Below are positions 34,479 to 43,639 of a stretch of DNA of 55,451 nucleotides, in pieces (within the stretch, counting starts at the first letter, position 1; each line of letters starts with the position of its first letter). This stretch comes from Cytophagales bacterium (lineage in GTDB: Bacteria > Bacteroidota > Bacteroidia > Cytophagales > UBA9547). The DNA lies in assembly GCA_013297755.1 (NCBI GenBank), contig JAAFIH010000031.1:1-55451 (forward strand), in the 5' to 3' direction. The notes beneath the pieces were generated by a model, which did not search any database, had not been told where the DNA came from, and saw nothing but the letters and a program-made list of their open reading frames with translations. Position numbers and translations under genes: made by a program.

Positions 34479-36011
34479 TTATTGAAGTATATCTTCATGG
34501 TCTGTGATTAAAATAAAATTATTTTTAATTTTTAAAGTTTTATTAAATAAAAATTCTTGATTTATTCCTTTTTCAAGTTTTAAATTTGGCAAGTTTAGTT
34601 GTAATCGCTTCATAAAAATATCTAATCTAAAAAGCTGATTTTCAGGAATTTCTAGTGTTATTTTTACAGATTGATTTCGCCAAAGTGCTTTTGGTGATAA
34701 CTTAAAATAGTCGCCTATCAACAAACGATTATTTATTGTAGAAAACTTATATTGTATTGAATTTATGTTTTGCAAAGCAATGTCGTCATTTTTTCCATCG
34801 GCAGAAGCTGTATAATCCAACACAATAGCATTAGTTTCAGATTTTTTTATTTCTAAAGTAATATTGTTTACAAAAAGACCACTATCAGCCAAAACTACAC
34901 CTATATTAAATAGATTTAATTGCAATTTTGAATTTCCAATAATACTATCACTTTGGTAAGGTAAAATAAAAAGAATATCATCGTTTTTATAAGAAATAAT
35001 ACTCTTTTGAGTAATTGATTTTGAGGTTGAAAATTCGTTTTTTAATTTTAAAATACTCCAAATTGAAACAATAGAAGACAAAATTATTGTAAAGATTAAT
35101 ACCAAGTGCATACTTTTACTCGTTTTCATTTGTCCTTTGATAAGCCAAAATGAAAACATAAAAGCATAAAATAAAGCGATAGAAACTGCAATTACAGTGC
35201 TATAACACAATACTTTAAAATCAAAAATATCATCATATATTAATTTGGTGCATTCTTGTAATGATATATCGCTACCATTGAAATTAAAATTATTACTAGA
35301 ATAAATAAGAAAAACTAAAAAAACTAAAAAAACACAAACAAAAGCAACCAAGATAATACCAGCACCAGTAAATTTTCGAGCGACATTTAATATAGCTTTC
35401 ATTAAAAACATCACACTTCCAAAAATTGGATTAAAAAAATCAGTAAACTTACCATTTTTTAATTTTTCAAATGTAGAAATTATCGATTTCCATATATCAT
35501 TTGGAGAAGCTGGTTTGCCTTGCATAGCGAGTTTATCAGCCTCGCTTTTTGCTTTAGGTATAGCCACCCAAAGTAGTAGATAGATTAGAAAACTATAATT
35601 TTGCCAATAAACCAAAAGTACTAAAGCAATTCTCACAACCCAAAGCTGAACTCCAAAATAAGCAGCCAAACCAGAACAAACCCCACCTAAAACCCTATTT
35701 GAGGGGTTTCTTAAAAATTTAATTTTTTCAACTGCGAGACTTTTAGTTGAATTTTCGGTAGCTAGATTGGGATTAGCAATACCTAAATTTTGAATACTAA
35801 GTTGCACAAGAGGCATTGAAACAATAGCATTGGCATATTTTGAATTGTTTTCTTCAAACATTTGACAAAGCTTTAGTTCAATTTGTGGGCCAGATTCCGC
35901 CAAATTTGGATTTGATTGTATACTTTCTAAGTAATCTTTAAGTAGCTTGTGTGCATTTTCTTCTATATGAAAACTTACATTGGCTAGTTGTATTAAAATT
36001 ATTTTTTGCAT
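34479..36011 (-). CDS. PspC-domain membrane protein
   Basis: The 510-residue protein has an N-terminal soluble region (1-90, IEENAHKLLKDYLESI, often found before PspC in Bacteroidota), the PspC domain (about 96-155: LRNPSNRVLGGVCSGLAAYF, then VVRIALVLLVYW), further membrane segments near 210-235 and 270-320, and a C-terminal beta-rich domain (370-510). PspC proteins respond to membrane stress; the C-terminal part may face the periplasm. Ends 4 bp from trpD, tail to tail. Confidence 0.8.
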   Translation of the reverse strand: MQKIILIQLANVSFHIEENAHKLLKDYLESIQSNPNLAESGPQIELKLCQMFEENNSKYANAIVSMPLVQLSIQNLGIANPNLATENSTKSLAVEKIKFLRNPSNRVLGGVCSGLAAYFGVQLWVVRIALVLLVYWQNYSFLIYLLLWVAIPKAKSEADKLAMQGKPASPNDIWKSIISTFEKLKNGKFTDFFNPIFGSVMFLMKAILNVARKFTGAGIILVAFVCVFLVFLVFLIYSSNNFNFNGSDISLQECTKLIYDDIFDFKVLCYSTVIAVSIALFYAFMFSFWLIKGQMKTSKSMHLVLIFTIILSSIVSIWSILKLKNEFSTSKSITQKSIISYKNDDILFILPYQSDSIIGNSKLQLNLFNIGVVLADSGLFVNNITLEIKKSETNAIVLDYTASADGKNDDIALQNINSIQYKFSTINNRLLIGDYFKLSPKALWRNQSVKITLEIPENQLFRLDIFMKRLQLNLPNLKLEKGINQEFLFNKTLKIKNNFILITDHEDILQ

Positions 36012-36425
36012 ATCAATTTGGAATTATCAGGAAGGTTTGAATCAAAAATTTTGATAAAAGTAGTTTTTTTATGTCAAAAAAATATAATTTATACAAAAAT
36101 AAAGAATGTTTAATCTGTTTTAGGTTAGTAATTATTTATGAATAATTTAACTAAAACATATAGAACAATTCAATTTTGTTAATAAAAAAATAGCAAATCA
36201 ATTTCATAATAAATTCTATATTTTAGAAGTAATTTATTTAAAATCTTAGTTTTTTTAATAAAATAACTCAAAAAAGGTTCAATAAAATGCTCAAAATAAT
36301 CATAAATATCATTTGGATTGGTTAAAATGTAATCTTTTTGAAAAGATTTGAAACAAGTTGAAAAATAAATTTGATGGATTGAAAATATAAGAACAAGCTA
36401 CTTAAATAAACTTTTTAAATTTATA
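36012..36425. other. AT-rich gap between pspC-type gene and rpmH
   Basis: About 410 bp with no open frame or recognisable RNA. It must hold the promoter of the minus-strand PspC gene; I could not place it. The rpmH promoter follows at its right end. Confidence 0.4.
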
Positions 36426-36457
36426 TTGTATAAAAACAAAATTATTTCTTATATTTG
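36426..36457 (+). promoter_or_regulatory. rpmH promoter
   Basis: TTG at 36426-36428, 21 bp, then TATATTTG (36450-36457), a full TAnnTTTG -7 element. The rpmH ATG follows 31 bp later. Confidence 0.65.
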
Positions 36458-36488
36458 CAACCCGAAAAAAATTAGAATAAAATAAGAT

Positions 36489-36644
36489 ATGAAACGTACA
36501 TTTCAGCCTTCGAGAAGAAAAAGAGTAAACAAACACGGTTTTAGAGAAAGAATGGCTACTGCCAATGGCAGACGAGTATTGGCTGCACGTAGACGCAGAG
36601 GTAGAAAAAAATTGACTGTTTCGAGCGAACCAACAGGCAAATAG
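36489..36644 (+). CDS. rpmH: 50S ribosomal protein L34
   Basis: 51 residues with the invariant L34 pattern [38 protein letters not shown] and RKKLTVS, plus a short SEPTGK tail common in Bacteroidota. It belongs to the large ribosomal subunit. It has its own promoter and terminator and is not followed by rnpA; ccmE comes next. Confidence 0.97.
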   Translation: MKRTFQPSRRKRVNKHGFRERMATANGRRVLAARRRRGRKKLTVSSEPTGK

Positions 36645-36664
36645 TTTTTTGCTCTACTTTATTT

Positions 36665-36699
36665 GCCCACCATATCAATATGTTGGGCTTTTTGTTTTA
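36665..36699 (+). terminator. rpmH terminator
   Basis: GCCCACCATAT-CA-ATATGTTGGGC forms an 11-bp stem with one mismatch followed by TTTTTGTTTT, a clear intrinsic terminator 20 bp after the rpmH stop. Confidence 0.8.
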
Positions 36700-36719
36700 T
36701 ACTAAACTACCATTAAATC

Positions 36720-37130
36720 ATGAAAACTTCTTATATTATTGCTCTAGTTGTGATTGGCATTGCCATTAGCATTATAGTAACTACAGCTGGCGATGCTAGT
36801 AGCTATGTATCGTTTGAAGAGGCAAAAAAAATGTCGCTTGATGGCAACGATACCAAAGTTCATGTTGTAGGAAAATTATCAAAATCGGCCAATGGACAAA
36901 TTCAAGGCATGGTTTATGCCCCTCAGTTAGATGCCAATTATTTTGAATTTCAACTAGTTGATCAAAAAAATGAAACCTACAAAGTAATTTATTCTAATCC
37001 CAAACCTCAAGATTTTGAACGCTCAGAGCAAGTTGTGATTATAGGAAGTATGAAAAACGATGTGTTTGTGTGTGATAAAATTTTGATGAAATGCCCATCC
37101 AAATATCAAGATACAGAGATAAAATCTTAA
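36720..37130 (+). CDS. ccmE: Cytochrome c maturation protein CcmE, Cys type
   Basis: 136 residues: one N-terminal membrane anchor (about 4-22) and the OB-fold haem chaperone domain (30-125: VHVVGKLSKSANGQIQGMVY, EFQLVDQKNETYKVIY, QVVIIGSM). The haem-binding motif is Cys125-Pro-Ser-Lys-Tyr129 (CxxxY) instead of the enterobacterial HxxxY, as in the system I* variants. It carries haem covalently in the periplasm to the c-type cytochrome ligation complex. No other ccm gene is in the window. Confidence 0.88.
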   Translation: MKTSYIIALVVIGIAISIIVTTAGDASSYVSFEEAKKMSLDGNDTKVHVVGKLSKSANGQIQGMVYAPQLDANYFEFQLVDQKNETYKVIYSNPKPQDFERSEQVVIIGSMKNDVFVCDKILMKCPSKYQDTEIKS

Positions 37131-37141
37131 AATTAAACTCT

Positions 37142-38044
37142 TTAAGGAATTAATGAGGTTTTTGAAGAAGTATTGGTAGTTGATTTATTCCCAAAACTAT
37201 AATTCAACGAAATGGCATTACTGAAACCAAGTTTTTCGTGTATCATGGCAGAATAATTGAGTTCAAAACCATGATAGGCATAGCCAATGCCAAAATGAGC
37301 AAAAAATATAGGTGCACTTATTCCTGTTCTTACTTTAAAATTTTGAATAATTTCATATTCTGTACCAAAATGAAAACTAGCTTGTCGTTCTACATCTTTT
37401 TGGACTTGTGCATTGAGCATTAATTTTTCGTAAGGCCTGTAGCTTATTCCAAGTGCCATTACTGTTGGCAATCGCTCGTCTGTGTATTTGGCAAGCGATG
37501 CTTGATTGATGTTTTTGATAGTAGCACCAAATTGCAAAGAATTGGTAATGCGTGCCATTCCACCAAAATTAATCATTAAATTATTTTTTGAACCAAACTC
37601 CGAAACGTAAGATTGCACATATTCTAATTGAATACCAAGCGACACCCACTCTATTTTATGTGCATAGCCTAAAGCAATATTTGTGCGACTAAAGTGCTGA
37701 TTTCCAAATCGTTGTAAAACCATACTGGCATTACCAAGTTTGTAAGTAGGTTGCACAACAGCAAAACCAATAGTATTAAACGATGACTGAAAAAAACGAT
37801 TATCATAATGCAACCCTACACTGGATTTGTCGAGCTGTGCCGAGGCCGCTATGTTATTGGATGCAGCCCAAACATCTGAAATTGTAATGCTGGTATAAGC
37901 CAATCCACTTGACCTAGCTCCCAAATTTTGAGCTTTAGATAGGTGTATTGCCATACAAAAAATGAAAATATAATATAAAATTTTGATATTTAATAATTTA
38001 AAACATTGCAAATAAAGTAAAATAATAATATTTTTAAGCATCAA
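37142..38044 (-). CDS. PorV/PorQ-like outer-membrane barrel protein
   Basis: The long N-terminus (residues 1-38, two hydrophobic patches, ending HLSKAQ) is probably a signal peptide with an over-long start; a Met at residue 31 (MAIHLSKAQN) is alternative but leaves a poor signal. The mature chain starts GARSSGLAYTSITISDVWAA and contains GMARITNSLQFGATIKNINQ and LMLNAQVQKDVERQASFHFG, the pattern of PorV/PorQ (UPF0164-like) barrels associated with type IX secretion and gliding. It is convergent with ccmE (11 bp gap). Confidence 0.65.
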   Translation of the reverse strand: MMLKNIIILLYLQCFKLLNIKILYYIFIFCMAIHLSKAQNLGARSSGLAYTSITISDVWAASNNIAASAQLDKSSVGLHYDNRFFQSSFNTIGFAVVQPTYKLGNASMVLQRFGNQHFSRTNIALGYAHKIEWVSLGIQLEYVQSYVSEFGSKNNLMINFGGMARITNSLQFGATIKNINQASLAKYTDERLPTVMALGISYRPYEKLMLNAQVQKDVERQASFHFGTEYEIIQNFKVRTGISAPIFFAHFGIGYAYHGFELNYSAMIHEKLGFSNAISLNYSFGNKSTTNTSSKTSLIP

Positions 38045-38141
38045 AAATAGATTTAATAATTACATAATATCAAAAAAAAAGAATTTGAAGATTAATAATT
38101 AAAATTATTACTTAAAATTCTTTTTTTATAGATTTAGAAAT

Positions 38142-38232
38142 CAATGTCATTTACCTAAAAATTCGATTACCTTTCTCTTTTGGAGAAAAACTAAGATAGA
38201 GACAATAAAAAATGCTGAAGTAAACGACATTG
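38142..38232. mobile_element. MITE family 1, copy 4
   Basis: AATGTCATTTACCTAAA and GAAGTAAACGACATT ends with CTTTCTCTTTTGGAGAAAAA inside, 89-bp core. Flanked by a perfect 10-bp duplication ATTTAGAAAT (38132-38141 and 38233-38242), the clearest of the four. It lies in the divergent gap between the PorV-like and polyketide synthase genes, 60 bp before the latter's ATG. Confidence 0.9.
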
Positions 38233-38292
38233 ATTTAGAAATAAGCAAACATATTCTAAATTATAAAGTTAATACTCAAACACATATATATA

Positions 38293-39357
38293 ATGGCATC
38301 AATAGCTGCAATAGGAACTGCTTTGCCTGACTACGAGGTTAGTATTTTTGAAATTTATTCATTTATGGCCGATTATTGCCATTGGAGTGAAGCAGAAAAG
38401 AAAAAATATAAACAACTATATATAAATAGTGGAATTACAAAAAAATACAGTGTACTTCCTGATTTTAATTTGAGTTATTTGAAAGAAAAAACTTTTAAAT
38501 TATCTGAGCCAGTATCTACACACAAACGTATGGAGTTGTACAAAAAAAAAGCCCTTGATTTGGCCATAAAATGCGTAAATCATGCTTTGGGAGTTGATTT
38601 TGATTATTCTCAAATAACACATATCATAACAGTAAGTTGTACAGGTATGTGGGCACCTGGGCTCGATATTGCATTGCTACAAATGCTAGGAATGAAATCT
38701 ACCACAGAGCGAACTTCTGTCAATTTTATGGGTTGCTATGCTAGTATTCATGCCCTCAAAATGGCCAAATATATCTGTCATTCAAATGCAGATGCTCAAG
38801 TTTTAGTGGTAAGTGTCGAACTTTGTACTTTGCATCTTCAATCAAAAAACACGATTGATAATTTGGCTGCAAACCTACTTTTTGGCGATGGAGCTGCCTG
38901 TGTTTTGATTAATAATTCAAAAGATAAGATTCAATTAAAAGAGTTTTATTCTGAAATAGATTTATCTGCCAGTGCTTTGATGCGATGGGATATATCTGAT
39001 GAAGGTTTTGAGATGGTTTTGGATAAAAAAATACCAGAAATGATAGCCAAAAATGCTATTTCATTGGTAGAAAAAGCAGCATTTAAAAATAATTTATCTA
39101 AAAATGATATTAAAACGTACGCTATTCATCCTGGAGGACGCAAAATTTTGGATGTATTTGTACATCAACTACAGCTGGATTTTCAACAAATAGATACTTC
39201 GTATTCCATATTGAACAATTTTGGGAATATGTCTTCTGCCACTATATTATTTGTGCTAAAATATATATTAGAAAATAAAGATAAAGCTATCACACCTATA
39301 TTTTGTGCTGCTTTTGGGCCAGGTTTGTGTATGGAAACGGTAATTTTAGATTATTAA
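38293..39357 (+). CDS. Type III polyketide synthase (chalcone synthase-like)
   Basis: 354 residues with the thiolase-fold type III PKS triad: Cys148 in NFMGCYA, His279 in YAIHPGGRKIL and Asn312 in NFGNMSSATILFVL, plus LLFGDGAACVLI and the closing FGPGLCMETVIL. The enzyme elongates a CoA starter with malonyl-CoA. Bacteroidota homologues often sit beside methyltransferase or oxidoreductase genes, but here it is alone, so the product (for example an alkylresorcinol or pyrone) cannot be named. A MITE lies in its promoter region. Confidence 0.88.
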   Translation: MASIAAIGTALPDYEVSIFEIYSFMADYCHWSEAEKKKYKQLYINSGITKKYSVLPDFNLSYLKEKTFKLSEPVSTHKRMELYKKKALDLAIKCVNHALGVDFDYSQITHIITVSCTGMWAPGLDIALLQMLGMKSTTERTSVNFMGCYASIHALKMAKYICHSNADAQVLVVSVELCTLHLQSKNTIDNLAANLLFGDGAACVLINNSKDKIQLKEFYSEIDLSASALMRWDISDEGFEMVLDKKIPEMIAKNAISLVEKAAFKNNLSKNDIKTYAIHPGGRKILDVFVHQLQLDFQQIDTSYSILNNFGNMSSATILFVLKYILENKDKAITPIFCAAFGPGLCMETVILDY

Positions 39358-39665
39358 AGTTTTAAATTATCAACATTACTATTAAAATAACCTTAAAAAT
39401 AAGTAATATTTTGATAATATTAAAAAACTTAGTTATTATTTTTAAGAAATTAAATCAAACTACAGTATATAAAGCCAAATTATTTTAGAACTTTTAAAAA
39501 AACAATTCAAAAAAATAGTCTTCAATTATATATTGGGAGCAAACTACAAATTAAACAAGATTGAGTAGGGTTTTGAAAAATAAAAAAGAAGTTTTTGCAA
39601 GTTCCTTTGAATATTTTTTGATAATTCAAACCTTTAGTTATAAATTGCGTCCCTTATTTTAAAAT
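39358..39665. other. AT-rich gap before ppiD-like gene
   Basis: 308 bp with no open frame, hairpin or repeat that I can recognise. Confidence 0.4.
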
Positions 39666-41774
39666 ATGGCATTAATAGGCAAAATTAGAGAAAAAACAGG
39701 TTGGACAATAGGTATTATAGCTGTTGGCTTGATACTATTTATCGTTGGCGGAGATATATTATCCCCCAGTTCGATATTGAGAGGCAATAATGAAAGAAAT
39801 GTTGCCATAATTAATGGCGAAAAAATAGCTCCTGCTAGATTTGATGCCGAAATGAACGAGTTGCGATACAATTATTATATCAATACTACCAAAACCCCCA
39901 CTGCTGCCGAAGATGCACAATTTATGCCACAGGCTTGGAATAGTTTGATATTCAAAACAGCTTTTCAAAAAGAATTTGATGCCCTTGGTTTGGTCGTAGG
40001 CGATGAAGAAAAGATAGATATGGTTCAAGGAAGAAACATACATCCTGCCATTTTTCAATCGTTTAGAAACCCAGAAACAGGTCAGTTTGACAAATCTTAT
40101 GTTCAAAGATATTTGCAAAATGTACCTAAAATGGATCAAAAACAACAAGCCAGTTGGTTTAATTTTGAAAAACAATTGGGTCCTGATAGACTTCGTATGA
40201 AATATGAAGCACTCATTAAAAAAACAGTTTATGTAACAACTGCAGAGGCACAGAGAGATTATATGGCTCAAAATTCAAAAGCTGAAGCGAAATATTGCTT
40301 TATACCATTTTCGGCCATACCTGACAATGAAATTCAGTTAACTGAAACATCTATTGATGAGTATCTTGATAAAAATAAATCAAAATTTTCGACAGATGCC
40401 AGTGCTAATATAGAATATGTGGCTTTCCCTATCATAGCATCTGCCTTGGATACTGCCAATTTTTTTAAGGATTACAATGATATAAAAGCTGAATTTAAAA
40501 CATCCACAGATGATTCATTATTTGCAGCCATGAATGCTGATAACCCAGCCATACCCGCTTGGATGAACCCAGGAGAGTTGCCACCAGCACTTTCTAAAGC
40601 TAGTGTATTACGAAAAGACAGCATTTATGGCCCCATCAAAGATGGACAAACGTATAGAATGTTTAAAATCTCTTCTGTCAAAGATGATACAGCTTTTGCT
40701 GCAAGAGCAAGCCATATTTTGTTTAGATGGGATAGCGAAAGTGCCGAAGACAAAGCCAAAGCCATGGATAAATGCAAAGAAGTATTAGCAAAAATAAAAA
40801 AAGGCGAATCTTTTGAAGCCATGGCCGCTCAATATGGTACTGATGGTACAGCTCAACAAGGAGGAGATTTAGGTTGGTTTGGGCAAGGCAGAATGGTAAA
40901 AGAATTTGAAAAAGAAGTTTTTGCTGCTACCAAAAAAGGACTTATTGATTATCCAGTTGCTACTCAGTTTGGTTATCATATTTTGAAAGTTACTGAAACT
41001 AAAACAAATAAAAAATATTTTGTAGCTCAATTAGACAAAGCCATTACGGCAGGAAGCGAAACCTTAGATAGTGTATCTGCCAAAGCAGAAACACTTATAT
41101 CTCAAAGTAAAGATGCCGAAGGATTTGACGCTTATATCAAACAAAATCCTTTAATTCAAAAAATGAGTGCTGCCAATATTCTAACCACTGCAACAAATGT
41201 TAATAACTTATCAAATCCAAAAGAACTAATTCGTTGGGTTTTTACAGAAGCTAAAGAAGGAAATTTATCAAGTGTTTTTGAAATCAATGATAATTTTGTG
41301 GTTGCAATACTAAAAAATAAATATGAAAAAGGCACAATAAACAAAGAAGCAGTAAAATACCAAGTTTCTTATTTTGCAGCAAATGAACTAAAAGCAGCAA
41401 AAATAATCGAAAAAATAGGTGCTGATAATACCAACCTAGAAGATGCTGCAAAAAAAATAGGTGCAACTGCCCAACTAAACTCAGCCACAGATTTGAGCCT
41501 TGCCACAGGTACACTTGGAGCTGCTGGTTTTGAAGCTGAAGCTGTTGCTGCTGCCTTGGGACTTAAACCATCAACTAGTTCTAAACCAATAATAGGAAAT
41601 GGTGGTGTTATTTTGGTACAAACCACATCTGTAACAAAAGCTACAGAAACTAAGGATGTGAGTATGTATAAAAATAATCTATTAAATTCTAATATTTCTA
41701 AAAACGAATACTTTATCAATGAAGCCATCAGAGAAAAAGCACAAATAGAAGATTTTAGATATAAATTTTATTAA
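39666..41774 (+). CDS. ppiD: PpiD/SurA-type periplasmic peptidyl-prolyl isomerase
   Basis: The 702-residue protein starts MALIGKIREKTGWTIGIIAVG, the PpiD signature: a short cytoplasmic part, one membrane anchor (about 13-31) and a SurA-N-like chaperone region (40-330). A parvulin domain follows (about 345-450: ARASHILFRWDSESAEDKAK, GDLGWFGQGRMV, ATQFGYHILKVTET), and then a long helical tail. It assists folding of outer-membrane and periplasmic proteins. Complete by family standards; ends before a bidirectional terminator. Confidence 0.88.
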   Translation: MALIGKIREKTGWTIGIIAVGLILFIVGGDILSPSSILRGNNERNVAIINGEKIAPARFDAEMNELRYNYYINTTKTPTAAEDAQFMPQAWNSLIFKTAFQKEFDALGLVVGDEEKIDMVQGRNIHPAIFQSFRNPETGQFDKSYVQRYLQNVPKMDQKQQASWFNFEKQLGPDRLRMKYEALIKKTVYVTTAEAQRDYMAQNSKAEAKYCFIPFSAIPDNEIQLTETSIDEYLDKNKSKFSTDASANIEYVAFPIIASALDTANFFKDYNDIKAEFKTSTDDSLFAAMNADNPAIPAWMNPGELPPALSKASVLRKDSIYGPIKDGQTYRMFKISSVKDDTAFAARASHILFRWDSESAEDKAKAMDKCKEVLAKIKKGESFEAMAAQYGTDGTAQQGGDLGWFGQGRMVKEFEKEVFAATKKGLIDYPVATQFGYHILKVTETKTNKKYFVAQLDKAITAGSETLDSVSAKAETLISQSKDAEGFDAYIKQNPLIQKMSAANILTTATNVNNLSNPKELIRWVFTEAKEGNLSSVFEINDNFVVAILKNKYEKGTINKEAVKYQVSYFAANELKAAKIIEKIGADNTNLEDAAKKIGATAQLNSATDLSLATGTLGAAGFEAEAVAAALGLKPSTSSKPIIGNGGVILVQTTSVTKATETKDVSMYKNNLLNSNISKNEYFINEAIREKAQIEDFRYKFY

Positions 41775-41795
41775 TTTAGACAATTAATTATCCTA

Positions 41796-41824
41796 TAAAA
41801 AAAGCCTCAAAAGAGGCTTTTTTT
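41796..41824. terminator. Bidirectional terminator between ppiD and terB-like genes
   Basis: AAAAAAGCCTC-AAAA-GAGGCTTTTTT is a perfect stem with A-run before and T-run after, placed between two convergent genes, so it serves both. Confidence 0.9.
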
Positions 41825-41838
41825 ATGGGCATTTAAAA

Positions 41839-42267
41839 TTAAAGTAATTGAATTAATTCGTTTTTTATATCTATAAAATTACTATTATTTCTTGAAAATT
41901 CAACCATTTGCATAATCAATGGATTGATTTTAGAAGTAGGAATATGAAGAGTTTCGGCTATTTGTTTGCACAAGTCAAGCTCTTTTAAATTGATAGTATC
42001 ATCGGCCAAAGTTACAGTGATAAAGTCGTAAAGTTGCTCTAATTTCTCTTCAGAGGTTGCAGGTACAATATAAAGTGCCTCGTATCCATCCCTGACCAAC
42101 TCTACCAAATCTGCCTTAGGAAATCCATATCGCTCGGCAATCGAAAGCATAATACCTACTTCAGATTTGGATAATTTACCATCAATCATTACCAGCTTGG
42201 CAAGGCTGCCAATATGATTTTTAATTTTATATTTTTCTAATTCTGAAAGTTGGGTGTATGATTTCAT
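41839..42267 (-). CDS. TerB-like domain protein
   Basis: 142 residues, all helical, with the TerB/DjlA-like pattern LAKLVMIDGKLSKSEVGIML, acidic turns (DGKLSKSE, DDTINLKEL) and paired helices. The fold binds metal ions in TerB; the acidic positions are compatible. It stands alone, without other ter genes, so tellurite resistance should not be assumed. Cytoplasmic. Confidence 0.7.
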   Translation of the reverse strand: MKSYTQLSELEKYKIKNHIGSLAKLVMIDGKLSKSEVGIMLSIAERYGFPKADLVELVRDGYEALYIVPATSEEKLEQLYDFITVTLADDTINLKELDLCKQIAETLHIPTSKINPLIMQMVEFSRNNSNFIDIKNELIQLL

Positions 42268-42388
42268 TATTTTTTTTCTAAATCTACAAATTATTTTTAA
42301 AAGTAGAAATAAATGAATAAGAATTTAGTAAAATAAGACCATTTAATATTATGAAAATAAAAAAATGAGGGTAAAAATAGTACACATT

Positions 42389-43528
42389 TTACTCGCCAAG
42401 GATTCTTACTAAGTCAATGTTTACAAAATAATCATTTCCACTGATTCGCTTTTTTTGTAAAATATTGTAAGGTTTTTTTTCGAGTATTTCTAAGTATTTT
42501 CGTGCAGTATTTTCTGCATACATTTTAGCATCTGTAAAATGCTTGACTTTGCTGTAAGGTTGCATAAAAATCATATCAGAAAGAGCTTCAGGTCTCGCAA
42601 AATCTTTACTTTGTATTAAAATATCAGTAATAGATTTTTTTAATTCAAGAATCTCGTTGAGTTTTTGGTAAGCCATTTTTGCGGTTATTTCTACAGCTTT
42701 TAACATATACAATAACCAATTTTTCCAATCGCCACGTTGCGACACCCCAGCTAAATAGCTATAATAAAGATCTTTGGTTTCTAAAATATATTTACTTAAA
42801 AACAAGATAGGCATATCAAGTTGATTTTTATGAGTAAGAATATGAATATTTAGCACCCTTCCTACACGTCCATTTCCATCCCTAAAAGGATGAATTGCCT
42901 CAAACTGAAAATGAGCGATGGCCATTTTGATTAATGGATCTATTTTATAGTTCTGATCATTTTCAATAAACTCCAATAGATTGTCTATGAGCTGTAATAC
43001 AATGTCGTTTCCTTGAGGTGGAGTGTACACTACCTTGCCAGCATTTGGGCCTGTGCCACCTTGTTTAATATAAATATTTGATTGAGGTGGCCTTATTCCA
43101 TCGTTTGCTTTTTTCACAGTTTGATACATTTTAACCAAATATTCAAAATCAATTTTATTTGATTGATTAATGTGGTCAAGCCCTTTCCAGATGGCTTCTC
43201 TATAATGCAATACTTCTTTGACACTGCCTTTTTCGGTCTCTTCATTTTTGTTTTCGCCAAAAGCCTTATACAACTCGTCTTCTGTTGTGAAAATATTTTC
43301 AATTTCGGCAGAGGATTTTGCCTCTTGCAAAATGATTGTATTTACCAAAATAGCTGGATTGGGTATAGCAATAGCCCGCCCTTGTAGTTTTCCAAGTTCT
43401 GATTTAGCGGCTATCAAAGCCTCCAAGATGTCTATATCACGATAAAGTGCAGCTTCGATGGGCAAAGGCGGCAGATTGTTCCAAGCAACATTTCTATCTG
43501 GGTTGATATTATACAGTGATTGTTTCAT
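42389..43528 (-). CDS. Fic-family AMP-transferase, class II autoinhibited
   Basis: 379 residues. Fic motif HPFRDGNGRVGR (His213-Arg224) matches HxFx(D/E)GNGRxxR completely, so AMP transfer is expected. An N-terminal inhibitory motif SAEIEN (Ser73, Glu77, Asn78) fits [S/T]xxxE[G/N] of class II Fic proteins, whose Glu blocks ATP placement. A C-terminal winged-helix-like region (about 310-379, RKYLEILEKKPYNIL) is typical for the stand-alone DUF4172-less type. Target unknown. A 71-bp tandem array occupies its upstream region, starting about 110 bp before the ATG. Confidence 0.9.
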   Translation of the reverse strand: MKQSLYNINPDRNVAWNNLPPLPIEAALYRDIDILEALIAAKSELGKLQGRAIAIPNPAILVNTIILQEAKSSAEIENIFTTEDELYKAFGENKNEETEKGSVKEVLHYREAIWKGLDHINQSNKIDFEYLVKMYQTVKKANDGIRPPQSNIYIKQGGTGPNAGKVVYTPPQGNDIVLQLIDNLLEFIENDQNYKIDPLIKMAIAHFQFEAIHPFRDGNGRVGRVLNIHILTHKNQLDMPILFLSKYILETKDLYYSYLAGVSQRGDWKNWLLYMLKAVEITAKMAYQKLNEILELKKSITDILIQSKDFARPEALSDMIFMQPYSKVKHFTDAKMYAENTARKYLEILEKKPYNILQKKRISGNDYFVNIDLVRILGE

Positions 43529-43639
43529 AAATGATATATTTAAAACCTATCTAACATTAAAGTAAGTGAAAAATTGATGTACGTAATGATTTGCAAATGT
43601 AAAACAAAAATTTAATATACATTAAAAAAATATAAATTT

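Noticed and set aside
41839-42267. Tellurite resistance locus
   Set aside because: Only a TerB-like fold is present; no terC, terD or terE gene is near.
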